From the NCBI GenBank assembly GCA_023247255.1, contig JAHFGV010000022.1:1-38322 (forward strand): 38,322 nt of DNA, given 5' to 3'. A program made the position numbers and the translations under genes. Positions 31,204 through 38,322 of the stretch are shown here, piece after piece (position 1 is the first letter of the stretch; every line of letters begins with the position of its first letter). The DNA comes from Candidatus Omnitrophota bacterium (GTDB lineage Bacteria; Omnitrophota; Gorgyraeia; Aquiviventales; Aquiviventaceae). The notes below the pieces were generated by a model that did no database searches, was not told the origin of the DNA, and saw only the letters and a program-made list of their open reading frames with translations.

Positions 31204-32343
31204 ATGGCGTCCACAATCGAGCCCATAGAAGTCCGCAAGGGATTGGAAGGCGTGATCGCTGGGGATACGGCCATTTGCCACGTCGATGGCGAGCGCTGTC
31301 AACTGATCTACCGAGGGTACAATATCGATGATCTCATCGGCAAAGTGAGCTACGAAGAAGTCAGCTACCTTCTTTTGTACGCGAGCCTGCCGAAGCGCTC
31401 CCAGTTGAGCGACTGGACCGATCAATTAGTCATGCACCGTGCGATTGAGCCTGAGGTGCTGTCGGTTTTAAAGAGCCTGCCGGTTCACTCCGATCCCATG
31501 GCGCTTTTAAGAACCCTGATCTCCGTGATGGCCCTCTACGATCCCGAAGAGGAATCAAACACCGTGGAATCCAATCGTCGCAAAGCCGCCCGCACGATTG
31601 CCAAGACGGCCACCTTGGTGGCCGCGATCAGTCGTCTGGCTCAAGGCCACGAACCCATTTCTCCCCGCGCCGATAACAGTCACGCAGCCAACTTTCTCCT
31701 TATGCTTCACGGCGAGCCTCCTTCGCAGGAACAGGCGAGGGCGCTCGACACCTATTTTGTGCTTTTGGCCGAGCATGGTTTTAACGCCTCCACGTTCACT
31801 GCGCGGACGGTCAGTGGGACTCAGTCGGATTTTTACTCCTCCATCGTCGCTGCGATCGGTTCCCTGAAGGGCCCTCTGCATGGCGCCGCCGGTCGCAAGG
31901 CGATGGAAACTTTGATTGAAATCGGAAGCCCCGATCAAGTGGAAAGCTTCGTGCAGAAGACCCTCGCGGATCACAAACGCTTTATGGGTTTTGGCCACCG
32001 GGTCTACAAAGGCGATGATCCTCGGGGCAAGCACCTGAAGGCCCTGGCCAAAGGCCTCGGCATCGAGACCGAGCAGGGACGCTGGTTTACCATTGCCGAG
32101 CGCATGCAAGAGGCGGTCTTCAAGGCAAAGGGCCTGCACATCAACGTCGATTTTTATTCGGCTCCCCTGTTGCAAGCCCTCGGCATTCCCACCGAGCTGT
32201 TTACAGCCATGTTTGCCTGTGCCCGAATGGCGGGCTGGTCGGCGCATATTCTCGAACAGACTCTCGATAACCGCCTCATTCGTCCCCTGGCTCGTTACGT
32301 CGGTCCGCGTGAGCTTCGGGTTGTTCCGATTGATCAACGATAA
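31204..32343 (+). CDS. gltA: Citrate synthase
   Basis: The enzyme condenses acetyl-CoA and oxaloacetate to citrate. The 379-residue length is that of the short dimeric (Gram-positive or archaeal style) citrate synthases. Catalytic residues are visible: His in GPLHGAAGRKA (near residue 225), His in GFGHRVYKGDDPR (near 265) and Asp in NVDFYSAPLLQALGIP (near 318). The start region (IEVRKGLEGVIAGDTAICHVDGE) also matches. A 2-methylcitrate synthase of the same family cannot be excluded, but the TCA neighbours favour citrate synthase. The ribosome site is weak and the upstream DNA is an R1 repeat. An 11-bp hairpin overlaps the stop codon. Confidence 0.92.
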   Translation: MASTIEPIEVRKGLEGVIAGDTAICHVDGERCQLIYRGYNIDDLIGKVSYEEVSYLLLYASLPKRSQLSDWTDQLVMHRAIEPEVLSVLKSLPVHSDPMALLRTLISVMALYDPEEESNTVESNRRKAARTIAKTATLVAAISRLAQGHEPISPRADNSHAANFLLMLHGEPPSQEQARALDTYFVLLAEHGFNASTFTARTVSGTQSDFYSSIVAAIGSLKGPLHGAAGRKAMETLIEIGSPDQVESFVQKTLADHKRFMGFGHRVYKGDDPRGKHLKALAKGLGIETEQGRWFTIAERMQEAVFKAKGLHINVDFYSAPLLQALGIPTELFTAMFACARMAGWSAHILEQTLDNRLIRPLARYVGPRELRVVPIDQR

Positions 32344-32365
32344 ATTTTGTGAAGCAAAATTTATC
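32339..32365 (+). promoter_or_regulatory. 11-bp perfect hairpin between gltA and sucC
   Basis: GATAAATTTTG (32339-32349) and CAAAATTTATC (32355-32365) enclose TGAAG. The left arm contains the gltA stop codon and the right arm ends 13 bases before the sucC ATG. With no T run it is more likely an mRNA stability or processing element than a terminator, and it may hinder ribosome loading on sucC. Confidence 0.55.
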
Positions 32366-32378
32366 ATGAGACCCTATT

Positions 32379-33566
32379 ATGAAACTCCACGAATACCAAG
32401 CCAAAGAACTTTTTGCTTCCGTTAAGATTCCGGTCTGTCGGGCAGCGGTGGCGACTACTCCTGAGCAAGCCGCATCCGTCTATGAGACCCTTCGGGATCA
32501 GACCTCGACAGATCCCTTCGTGTGCAACGTTAAGGCACAGATCCATGCCGGCGGACGCGGCAAATCTGGAGGGATCTTGATCGCCCGCAGCGCGCAAGAG
32601 GCATGCGACCAAGCGGAAAGCCTTCTGGGTCGTCGGCTTGTGACTAAGCAGACCTCCTCCGAGGGCCTGCCTATTTCCGCCGTCCTTTTGGAAGAACGGA
32701 TGGAAATCACTCAAGAGCTGTATCTGGCCCTTACCATCGATCGGTTCCAGGCCAGCCCCGTGATTTTGGCCAGTCGGCGGGGAGGCATGGACATCGAGGA
32801 AGTGGCCGCCACAGATCCCTCGGCGATTCTTCACGAACGATTCGACATCTTCGAAGGCCCGACGCCCGCAACCCTGGCGCGCATCCCTTCAGGACTTGGT
32901 CTAAGCGGCGCGCTGGCCGATCAATGCCGGGACATTCTTTGCGGGCTCTGGAAACTTTACGAATCCCATGACGCTTCCCTCATTGAGGTGAATCCACTCA
33001 TCGTGAGCCCCGATGGGAAACTCATTGCCTTGGACGCAAAAGTACTTCTCGATGACAACGCCCTATTCCGCCATCCGGATTTGGCCAAGCTTCGCGATGA
33101 AAGCCAGGAGCATCCTTTGGAACTCAAGGCCAGCCGCATCGGTATTTCTTACGTCGGGTTAGAGGGAGACATCGGCTGCCTGGTTAACGGGGCAGGATTG
33201 GCGATGGCTACTAACGACATCATTAAACTCTGCGGGGGTGGTCCCGCGAACTTTCTTGATGTGGGTGGTGGAGCCAATGTCGAGCAGGTCGCCCATGCGT
33301 TTCGCATCATCCTGGCCGATTCCCGCATCCGGGCGATCCTGGTCAACATCTTTGGTGGCATCATGCGTTGTGATTGGATCGCCCAGGGCTTGCTGAATGC
33401 GACTCAAGAACTCCAGGTCAGAATTCCAATCGTCGTCCGTCTGCAAGGCACCAACGTCGAGGAGGGCCGCAGACTTCTCACCCAAGCCCAGCGGCTCAAT
33501 CTCGTCAGCGCAGAAGAGCTCTCTGAAGCGGCGAAGAAAGTCGTCGAGCTTGCCCAGCGATCCTAA
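32379..33566 (+). CDS. sucC: Succinyl-CoA synthetase, beta subunit
   Basis: Together with SucD it interconverts succinyl-CoA and succinate with ATP or GTP. The 395-residue protein starts MKLHEYQAKELF and has the ATP-grasp region KAQIHAGGRGKSGG (near residue 50), EVNPLIV with metal-binding Asn (near residue 206) and the CoA-ligase half with LVNGAGLAMATND, FLDVGGGANVEQV and NIFGGIMRCD. All conserved residues look intact. A response-regulator gene and an R3 hairpin separate it from sucD, where the two subunit genes are normally adjacent. Confidence 0.95.
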   Translation: MKLHEYQAKELFASVKIPVCRAAVATTPEQAASVYETLRDQTSTDPFVCNVKAQIHAGGRGKSGGILIARSAQEACDQAESLLGRRLVTKQTSSEGLPISAVLLEERMEITQELYLALTIDRFQASPVILASRRGGMDIEEVAATDPSAILHERFDIFEGPTPATLARIPSGLGLSGALADQCRDILCGLWKLYESHDASLIEVNPLIVSPDGKLIALDAKVLLDDNALFRHPDLAKLRDESQEHPLELKASRIGISYVGLEGDIGCLVNGAGLAMATNDIIKLCGGGPANFLDVGGGANVEQVAHAFRIILADSRIRAILVNIFGGIMRCDWIAQGLLNATQELQVRIPIVVRLQGTNVEEGRRLLTQAQRLNLVSAEELSEAAKKVVELAQRS

Positions 33567-33567
33567 T

Positions 33568-33612
33568 CAAACGAATTATCCTCTGGCATTGTCGCGTTAG
33601 ATAATTCGTTTG
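33568..33612. repeat. R3 hairpin, copy 2
   Basis: Arms of 13 bases (CAAACGAATTATC and its complement) flank the same 19-base loop as copy 1 (22771-22823). It starts one base after the sucC stop codon. The stem base pair that differs from copy 1 is changed on both strands. Confidence 0.85.
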
Positions 33613-33620
33613 TATGAGTA

Positions 33621-33646
33621 TTGGCTATTTTTGCAAAAGCCCAGTG
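33621..33646 (-). repeat. R2 left-end fragment
   Basis: TTGGCTATTTTTGCAAAAGCCCAGT is the reverse complement of the R2 left end (ACTGGGCTTTTGCAAAAATAGCCAA). Only the terminal part is present, between the R3 hairpin and the response-regulator gene. Confidence 0.8.
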
Positions 33647-33657
33647 AGAGGAGCAAA

Positions 33658-34071
33658 ATGAGCGAACGGAAATTGCGGGTACTGCTAGTGGATGATGAAC
33701 CCAGCATCATTAAGACGGTCGGTAAACGGTTGGAACTCGAAGGTTTTGAAGTCTTGGTGGCAACAGATGGAGAAGAAGCCCTCGCCAAGGCGCAGACGGG
33801 GCACCCGGATGCCATCGTTCTGGATCTGATGCTGCCGAAGCTAAGCGGCTTTGATGTCTGTGCGAAACTTAAGCAAGATCAGCAGAGCACGGATATCCCA
33901 ATCATCACCATCTTTAGTGGAAAGGCAAGCCCGGAGGATGCAACGCGCTGTCGGCAGCTGGGTGCTGCCGCCTATGTCCCGAAGGGCAAAGGCGCGGCGC
34001 CACTGGTGGAGCAATTACGTTTATTGTTTCGCCAGTTAGAATCTTCAAAACCCGATGAGCATCTTGGTTGA
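33658..34071 (+). CDS. Stand-alone response-regulator receiver protein
   Basis: The 137-residue protein is a single receiver domain. It has the acidic pair D12-D13 (LLVDDEPS), the phosphoacceptor Asp56 in VLDLMLPK, the switch Ser in IFSGKAS (near 87) and Lys109 in YVPKGKG. No output domain follows, so it must act by binding another protein. It lies between sucC and sucD, and its last 17 bases overlap the sucD start, so the two are translated together. AGAGGAGCAAAATG gives a strong ribosome site, which fixes the start at 33658. A matching sensor kinase is not in the window. A role in controlling succinyl-CoA synthetase is possible but untested. Confidence 0.9.
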   Translation: MSERKLRVLLVDDEPSIIKTVGKRLELEGFEVLVATDGEEALAKAQTGHPDAIVLDLMLPKLSGFDVCAKLKQDQQSTDIPIITIFSGKASPEDATRCRQLGAAAYVPKGKGAAPLVEQLRLLFRQLESSKPDEHLG

Positions 34072-34957
34072 TCGCACGACGCGGGTGTTGGTGCAGGGAA
34101 TCACCGGACAGGCAGGCAGCTTTCATACCCAGAAGATGCTGGAGTATGGCACCGTGCTCGTCGGTGGTGTGACGCCTGGAAAAGGAAACACGCAGGTACA
34201 CGGCGTTTTTGTCTTCAACTCAGTGGCACAGGCGCGTGAGGCAACTGGGGCCAATGCAACGGTGATCTTCGTACCGGCCCGATTTGCGTATGGTGCGGTC
34301 TTGGAAGCCGTCGAGGCGGGCATTTCCTTGATCGTCGTCATCACCGAAGGAATCCCGACGCTGGATATGGTTCGCGTCCGCCGGAAGATCCAAGGACTTC
34401 CCATCCGACTCATCGGACCCAATTGTCCGGGGATCATTACCCCGGGCGCTTGCAAGCTCGGTATCATGCCCGGATATATCCACAAACCGGGAACGATCGG
34501 TGTGCTTTCTCGAAGCGGCACCCTGACATACGATGCGGTTTACCAACTGACAGCAGCAGGATTGGGTCAGTCCACCTGCATCGGGATTGGCGGGGATCCG
34601 GTTTTAGGATCCGGATTCATCGATCTGCTTCAGTTATTCGAGACGGACCCGCAGACCGAGGCGGTGGTCTTGATCGGTGAGATCGGAGGGACCGAAGAGG
34701 AGGAAGCTGCCCGTTGGATTGCTGCACACATGACTAAGCCTGTTTTTGCCTTCATCGCAGGCCGGATGGCTCCAAAAGAGAAACGAATGGGTCATGCGGG
34801 GGCTATTATCGCAGGCGGCAAGGGAACAGCACTTGAGAAAATCACTACCCTGCGTGAGGCGGGTGTGACCGTTATCGAAAGTCCGGCCGAAATCGGTGCG
34901 ACCGTTTCCCAACGGCTGCGGCATGTGGCTTCATCCACTCACCGGGCTTGTTCATGA
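34055..34957 (+). CDS. sucD: Succinyl-CoA synthetase, alpha subunit
   Basis: The alpha subunit binds CoA and carries the phosphohistidine. The 300-residue protein has the CoA-binding [20 protein letters not shown] (near residue 13), [20 protein letters not shown] (near residue 128) and the active-site His247 in RMGHAGAII. It overlaps the response-regulator gene by 17 bases, with SucC encoded just before that. The C-terminal end is slightly divergent (HRACS). The family start MSILVD at 34055 is the natural one. Confidence 0.95.
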   Translation: MSILVDRTTRVLVQGITGQAGSFHTQKMLEYGTVLVGGVTPGKGNTQVHGVFVFNSVAQAREATGANATVIFVPARFAYGAVLEAVEAGISLIVVITEGIPTLDMVRVRRKIQGLPIRLIGPNCPGIITPGACKLGIMPGYIHKPGTIGVLSRSGTLTYDAVYQLTAAGLGQSTCIGIGGDPVLGSGFIDLLQLFETDPQTEAVVLIGEIGGTEEEEAARWIAAHMTKPVFAFIAGRMAPKEKRMGHAGAIIAGGKGTALEKITTLREAGVTVIESPAEIGATVSQRLRHVASSTHRACS

Positions 34958-35035
34958 GACGTTTTCTTAAAGAAAGTGTCGGATAGGCTAGCGTGGGGTA
35001 AGGTGAGATTATCGTCAGGTCTACGGGAGGATACC

Positions 35036-35260
35036 ATGAAGGATCGCGTCGAGCGTGTGATCGATCGGATTCGACCGGCCGTTCAGATGGACGGTGGAGA
35101 CATCGAACTGATCGATGTCGTTGACGGGATGGTGAAGCTGCGCTTGGTGGGTAGCTGCTCTGGATGTCCTTCATCCATGATGACTCTCAAGATGGGCATC
35201 GAGCGCGCCATTCGTGCGGAGGTACCAGAGATCAACGGTGTAGAGGCCGTTGCGGAGTAA
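35036..35260 (+). CDS. NifU-like iron-sulfur scaffold, C-terminal domain type
   Basis: The 74-residue protein is the small NifU C-terminal domain with the conserved GSCSGCPSS (C41 and C44), MDGGDIELIDV and a short helix after. Such proteins carry and transfer Fe-S clusters; two subunits share one cluster. The start ATG at 35036 follows GGGAGG by six bases, so the longer frame from 34976 was not used. It is transcribed the same way as sucD but 78 bases after it. The cluster enzyme CysH in this window is a possible client. Confidence 0.9.
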   Translation: MKDRVERVIDRIRPAVQMDGGDIELIDVVDGMVKLRLVGSCSGCPSSMMTLKMGIERAIRAEVPEINGVEAVAE

Positions 35261-35284
35261 AAACAACGGGGCATCAGGCTATTT

Positions 35285-35520
35285 TAAGTGCTGGGCTTTT
35301 GCAAAAATAGCCAACGCGTTGACCGAGTGTTGTGTCCTATTCCAAGAGAAGCAATGAGGATTGTGTCATGTTTCATGTGTCATGAGTCATGGAAAGCAAA
35401 AGGAGCCCTTTGGCCATGCTTGAGATGCCTGTTTATTTTCTGCTCTTTCATGACTCATGAAACAGACGTGAGCACTGCCACTAATCTCGATGCATTTTGC
35501 AAAACCTCAGTTAAGTGCTT
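35285..35520 (+). repeat. R2 repeat, copy C
   Basis: It runs from AAGTGCTGGGCTTTTGCAAAAATAGCC to GATGCATTTTGCAAAACC and TTAAGTGCTT, two inverted ends. The inner core (about 35392-35449) is the reverse complement of the copy A core, while the outer parts of the two copies are in the same orientation. It fills most of the gap between nifU and the cold-shock promoter. Confidence 0.88.
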
Positions 35521-35574
35521 GGAGTGCCAGGCTTTCATTGGTCAAATTAGGACACTCCCCACGGTTTTATTCGC

Positions 35575-35603
35575 TTGACACAGCCGCCGTTCCATGGTAG
35601 GTT
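35575..35603 (+). promoter_or_regulatory. Strong promoter of the cold-shock gene
   Basis: TTGACA at 35575-35580 is the full -35 consensus and TAGGTT at 35598-35603 follows at 17 bases. The start of transcription is expected near 35610. Confidence 0.75.
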
Positions 35604-35640
35604 ATTGCAAGTCGTGTTCAGCCTCATCGAGTCCAGTAAG

Positions 35641-35671
35641 CCGTGGAGCTGTTAGCGCTCCGCGGTTTTTT
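35641..35671 (+). terminator. Attenuator-like hairpin in the csp leader
   Basis: CCGTGGAGC and GCTCCGCGG pair along nine bases (one wobble) around TGTTAGC and are followed by a T6 run, a typical intrinsic terminator. It stands between the promoter and the csp start, about 50 bases before the ATG. It could end a short transcript of about 60 bases or act as an attenuator opened by the cold-shock protein or by temperature. Confidence 0.7.
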
Positions 35672-35723
35672 GCTTCTCGGAAGGCTGGCACGCATAACAA
35701 GAAGGGGAGGAGGTGGTACGGTT

Positions 35724-35927
35724 ATGGCACGAGGTACAGTGAAGTGGTTCAGCGACCAGAAGGGGTACGGATTTGTGACCCCGGAGGACGGATCCAAGGA
35801 CGTGTTTGTCCATCACTCTGCGATCCAAGGCGAAGGTTTCAAGTCACTGTCTGAAGGTCAGACGGTCGAGTTCGAGACCACGCAAGGCCCGAAAGGTCCC
35901 CAAGCGTCGAACGTCGTCAAGAAGTAA
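35724..35927 (+). CDS. Cold-shock protein (CspA family)
   Basis: The 67-residue protein is a standard single cold-shock domain that binds single-stranded RNA and DNA and opens secondary structure. RNP1 is KGYGFV (residues 13-18) and RNP2 is VFVHHSAI (near 28-35). The start at 35724 follows a strong GGGGAGGAGG ribosome site. The leader of about 114 bases carries an attenuator hairpin, and E. coli Csp proteins are known to act as antiterminators, so self-control is plausible. A two-hairpin terminator follows the gene. Confidence 0.95.
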   Translation: MARGTVKWFSDQKGYGFVTPEDGSKDVFVHHSAIQGEGFKSLSEGQTVEFETTQGPKGPQASNVVKK

Positions 35928-35933
35928 CCATTC

Positions 35934-35990
35934 CCCCGCGAAGCCGCGGGGAAGAATCGAGCCGAGGGCGTCCAGTTTAGCTGGACGCCC
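35934..35990 (+). terminator. Two terminator hairpins after csp
   Basis: CCCCGCG/CGCGGGG around AAGC (35934-35951) is followed by GGGCGTCCAG/CTGGACGCCC around TTTAG (35966-35990) and a short T-rich tail ATTTGGCTTTCT. The second is a strong 10-bp stem. Confidence 0.75.
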
Positions 35991-36027
35991 ATTTGGCTTT
36001 CTATGCACCCAGCGACTCCAGCTGCTC

Positions 36028-36209
36028 AGTGAGCTCGATCCAGCGCCGACACGACGTGCTGAGCGTAGTACGCGACCGCACAGTTGTAGCCCCAGCGGAA
36101 TGCGCCACTTTTGGGAGGCAAATCCCCGTTCAGAGTTCGCAGGAAAGTCAAAAATGACGCGCGGGCCAAAGCCCTTCTGGATGTTTTTCAGTTGCAAGAT
36201 GGCGGGCAT
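36028..36209 (-). pseudogene. ABC-F ATPase remnant
   Basis: Read on the minus strand, the segment starts ATG with MPAILQLKNIQKGFGPRVIFD, the usual N-terminus of ABC-F proteins (Uup/EttA group). About 20 codons later another frame gives GAFRWGYNCAVAYYAQHVVSALD, a piece that in intact proteins lies some 150-200 residues further on. Both Walker A and signature motifs are missing. The two parts were joined by deletion. Confidence 0.6.
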
Positions 36210-36269
36210 GACTGGTCCGATAGCTTAAGGCTTCGTGAGGACAACGTCAAGCGAGCGGTGTGCCGAGTA

Positions 36270-36329
36270 GTGCCTCCCCATGATGGGTGACGCGCCGCGG
36301 TAGGCCCCATCACCATTATAGGGAGGCAC
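36270..36329. repeat. Inverted repeat of about 20 bp
   Basis: GTGCCTCCCCATGATGGGTGA (36270-36290) is complementary to TCACCATTATAGGGAGGCAC (36310-36329) over GTGCCTCCC, ATGG and TGA, with a four-base mismatch patch and a bulge. No T run follows. It could be a REP-like unit or a terminator of an older gene. Confidence 0.55.
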
Positions 36330-36332
36330 GAC

Positions 36333-36469
36333 CTAGCAGGTTGCGGAAAAACCCTTCGTGGTTCTGGGTTCAGGGCAAATACACCACCGCTCGTCGGTGA
36401 GACGGGTCATGGCCCCCAGCCCAGAGCCCCGAACACTGAACCGACTGGCATTTTTCAGCATCCTGTTAG
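36333..36469 (+). repeat. R4 MITE-like repeat
   Basis: Terminal inverted repeats are CTAGCAGGTTGCGGAAAAA and TTTTTCAGCATCCTGTTAG, with four mismatches. The 137-bp element has no ORF. Partial copies are at 22822-22905 (reverse) and 19736-19756 (right end only). Confidence 0.75.
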
Positions 36470-36513
36470 AATTGAGTGTCCATCGGCGCATGTTCCAGCT
36501 ATGCTAACACTCC

Positions 36514-36636
36514 ATGGAAACCTACGACGTCAGCGTCATCGGCTCGGACGCTGCGGGGTGGACACCGATGAGCGGTCCTCAAAAACCATGGAGGCTGAGA
36601 GTGCCTGACAGGATTCATATGAAACGCAGGCCCTAG
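36514..36636 (+). pseudogene. FAD-dependent oxidoreductase N-terminal remnant
   Basis: An ATG opens METYDVSVIGSDAAG, which matches the first strand and dinucleotide-binding turn of pyridine nucleotide-disulfide oxidoreductases (METYDVVVIGSGPAG), with the second and third Gly lost. The frame then runs into unrelated residues and stops after 40 codons. It is a remnant, close to R4 and an R2-like GTGTTGTGTCAAGTTTCATGTGTCATG piece (36637-36663). Confidence 0.5.
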
Positions 36637-36729
36637 TGTTGTGTCAAGTTTCATGTGTCATGAAAGGCTTCCCACGGCTGCTGTCGTTCCATAACGCATG
36701 ACGCATCGACCTTCACGGCCAATCGTTGC

Positions 36730-37791
36730 TTGGAATTCATCACACCCGCACCCATGTCAACACGGTATCCCGCACCAGCTTCCTTACAGCAAGAGGCCCT
36801 CGGAGGCCAACAGGATTTCATCCCAGCCTGGTGGTGCCGCAGCGGCCATGCGCAGACGATCTGGGCGTCCGTCCTTCGGCCAATGCCCAACGTACCGGCT
36901 CGTCGCGAACGTTGGGAAATTCCCGACGGCGATTTCCTGGATGTGGATCATGTGCCTGCACCAGCCGGCCGGCCGATTGTGATCGTCTTGCACGGTCTTG
37001 AAGGATCTTCCGACGGAAAGCCTGTTCGCGGCTTCCTGCAGGCCGTTCATCGTCGAGGATGGCGCGGACTGGGCCTGAACTTCCGCTCCTGCAGCGGAGA
37101 ACCGAACCGGTTGCGCCGCTCCTATCATAGTGGTGAAACATCCGACCTGCGCTGGATAATCCGACGCGTGGCCGCTCAGTACCCCCAAGATTCCATTGGC
37201 GGTGTTGGGATCTCCCTCGGAGGGAATGTGTTGTTGAAATACTTGGGGGAGCAGCAGGACGACGTGCCCCCGGCATTCAAAGCGGCGGTGGCCGTTTCCT
37301 CCCCCTTTGATCTGGCGGTTTCGGCCCGTGTATTCGAGAGGGGTTTCTTGAATCGTATCTACATGGGCCGTCTGATTCGCAGCCTCAAGCGCAAGACGCT
37401 GGCCAAGCTCATTCGGTATCCGGATTTGGTGGATCCTCTGCAGCTGGCTGCGGTGCGGACGATTGGGGAGTTTGATGAGTGGGTCACCGCCCCGGTGCAT
37501 GGGTTCGCAGACGCGATGAGCTACTGGACGGCCTCGAGTTGTCGTCAGTTCCTTCGGTCGATTCGCCGGCCCACGCTCCTCATCAATGGGGGAGACGACC
37601 CGGTGGTTCCGGCCGACGGACTGCCGCGGAAGGAAATAGCGCGGCATCCGTTCCTCACTGCCGCCTTTCCTGCAACCGGTGGCCATGCGGGATTCATCGG
37701 CGGGGCATGGCCATTTCGGCCGGTTCTCTGGGCCGAGGAGAGGGCACTTACCTTCCTGGAGTCGCATATGAGAGCACTACAGGTCCCCTGA
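36730..37791 (+). CDS. YheT-like alpha/beta-fold hydrolase
   Basis: The 353-residue protein belongs to the COG0429 group of alpha/beta hydrolases. It has PAWWCRSGHAQTIWA near residue 33, the oxyanion strand VIVLHGLEGSSDGKPVRG (84-101), the nucleophile Ser162 in GISLGGN, Asp in NGGDDPVVP (near 298) and His in GGHAGFI (near 320). So the Ser-Asp-His triad is complete. Natural substrates of this group are poorly known; esterase activity is likely. The ATG may be at 36730 or 36754 (MSTRYPAP); no ribosome site decides. It stands alone among gene fragments and no promoter was evident. Confidence 0.87.
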   Translation: MEFITPAPMSTRYPAPASLQQEALGGQQDFIPAWWCRSGHAQTIWASVLRPMPNVPARRERWEIPDGDFLDVDHVPAPAGRPIVIVLHGLEGSSDGKPVRGFLQAVHRRGWRGLGLNFRSCSGEPNRLRRSYHSGETSDLRWIIRRVAAQYPQDSIGGVGISLGGNVLLKYLGEQQDDVPPAFKAAVAVSSPFDLAVSARVFERGFLNRIYMGRLIRSLKRKTLAKLIRYPDLVDPLQLAAVRTIGEFDEWVTAPVHGFADAMSYWTASSCRQFLRSIRRPTLLINGGDDPVVPADGLPRKEIARHPFLTAAFPATGGHAGFIGGAWPFRPVLWAEERALTFLESHMRALQVP

Positions 37792-37799
37792 GGCCCTTC

Positions 37800-37932
37800 C
37801 TCGGTGAGGGAGGTGCTGCTCGATCAAGACCGTGTCCTTGAGGCGCATCCGTACTGGCTGGTCTGGCAGCAGTCGGAAGAATCGGTTCTGCAGCCGTAGG
37901 GTGCAGTCGCCATCGACGGGGCGCGTGGTCTG
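37800..37932 (-). pseudogene. ISNCY/IS1202-like transposase C-terminal remnant
   Basis: On the minus strand the translation contains DCTLRLQNRFFRLLPDQPVRMRLKDTVLIEQHL, which resembles the beta-barrel C-terminal part of DDE transposases of the IS1202/ISNCY type (DxTxRxxNRxxQ followed by a V-rich strand). No upstream DDE core is present. It overlaps the Crp/Fnr half in opposite sense at one edge. Confidence 0.55.
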
Positions 37933-38223
37933 CACAGACGCAATCGCCTCGAGATTGTGGGTCTTGAGCAGCGGATTACTTACGTTTTCTTGCGTCTGCG
38001 ACGGTCCTTCGGTAAGACCATCCCGGTTACTCATCATGAGCTGGGTGGCAGGGTGGGGATCCGCTGGGAAACCTCCATCCGAATACTCTCAGCCATGAAG
38101 CGCTCCGGCTGGATTGCTTCTTCGCGGGGGCGGATCACCCTGCTGGCGCCTCGTAAACTTCGCACCCTCCTCAATCACGGCAACTGCCCATCGACGAACG
38201 GCATCGGCACAGTTGTGCCGTAG
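37900..38223 (+). pseudogene. Crp/Fnr DNA-binding domain, orphan C-terminal half
   Basis: The open frame begins after a TAG at 37897 and its match begins near LEIVGLEQRITYVFLRL, the end of the dimer helix. It continues through FGKTIPVTHHELGGRVGIRWETSIRILSAMKRSGWIASSRGRITLLAPRKLRTLL, a full winged helix-turn-helix of the Crp family with recognition helix RWETSIRILSAM. No cyclic-nucleotide domain precedes it. An ATG at 37957 could still make an 88-residue DNA-binding protein, so residual function is not excluded. The sensor-domain half of a similar protein lies at 7684-7990. Confidence 0.7.
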
Positions 38224-38279
38224 ACTCCCCAAGTGTGTGATATGCGTCAGAGAACGCTGAGGCGCCCTGCCATAATACT

Positions 38280-38322
38280 CACTGGGCTTTTGCAAAAATA
38301 GCCAACGCGTTGACCGAGTGTT
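38280..38322 (+). repeat. R2 repeat, copy D (cut by window end)
   Basis: ACTGGGCTTTTGCAAAAATAGCC and the following AACGCGTTGACCGAGTGTT are identical to the start of R2 copy C. The rest is beyond the window. Confidence 0.85.

Noticed and set aside
36784-37767. Minus-strand ORF of 327 codons
   Set aside because: It is the shadow of the alpha/beta hydrolase gene; its translation is low in hydrophobic order and has no family motif.

Overview
The window looks like a chromosomal piece of a Gram-negative, lipopolysaccharide-making bacterium. It carries lpxA and lpxD, a TonB-independent set of housekeeping genes and a moderately GC-rich base composition. The gene set (thiocarboxylate sulfur-carrier cluster, DUF4912 plus GH57 branching enzyme, sucC/sucD beside citrate synthase and malate dehydrogenase) reminds me of Nitrospirota or a related deep-branching lineage such as NC10. 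No rRNA or marker gene here settles that, so the placement is an inference. No tRNA, rRNA, CRISPR array or prophage was seen.

Layout. 1-3.3 kb: end of an IS30 transposase, then nagA and glmS (amino-sugar metabolism). 3.36-4.45 kb: a complete but frameshifted IS630 element. 4.5-8.6 kb: a low-GC, decayed stretch with an MFS remnant, rsmI, a deleted REP-type transposase, a secreted TPR protein bracketed by direct repeats, a lipoprotein, a broken Crp/Fnr gene and a DUF433 antitoxin whose toxin partner is mostly deleted. 8.6-11.2 kb: lpxA, a 162-bp repeat, a likely 6S RNA and rarA. 11.3-17.3 kb: a sulfur-assimilation island (cysH, JAMM peptidase, TusA-like, cysteine synthase, threonine synthase, MoaD/ThiS-like carrier, MoeB/ThiF-like activator, NIL-domain protein). 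17.3-19.5 kb: terC and lpxD. 19.8-24.6 kb: glycogen and sugar genes (DUF4912, GH57 branching enzyme, a half-length glycogen-synthase-like protein, a PfkB kinase). 24.6-29.9 kb: a broken parA, a membrane transglutaminase and an ABC exporter. 30.0-35.3 kb: central carbon genes mdh, gltA, sucC, a response regulator and sucD, then nifU. 35.5-38.3 kb: a cold-shock gene with an attenuator-like leader, a graveyard of gene fragments, an alpha/beta hydrolase and a Crp/Fnr DNA-binding half.

How it works together. The sulfur island fits a route in which a ubiquitin-like carrier is trimmed by a JAMM peptidase, adenylated by the ThiF-like enzyme, loaded with sulfur and used by a PLP enzyme to make cysteine or a related amino acid. 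The carrier has seven residues after its Gly-Gly, so it cannot work until trimmed, and the peptidase to do it lies in the same cluster.

The most striking non-genic content is a set of dispersed short repeats: (R1) three 162-bp inverted-repeat elements, one of which supplies the lpxA stop codon; (R2) a roughly 190-270-bp family whose inner 57-bp core lies in opposite orientation in different copies; (R3) two hairpins with an identical 19-base loop and compensatory stem changes; (R4) a MITE-like element with TTTTTCAGCATCCTGTTA ends. Frameshifts and deletions in several genes show active decay, although sequencing error cannot be excluded for single-base shifts.
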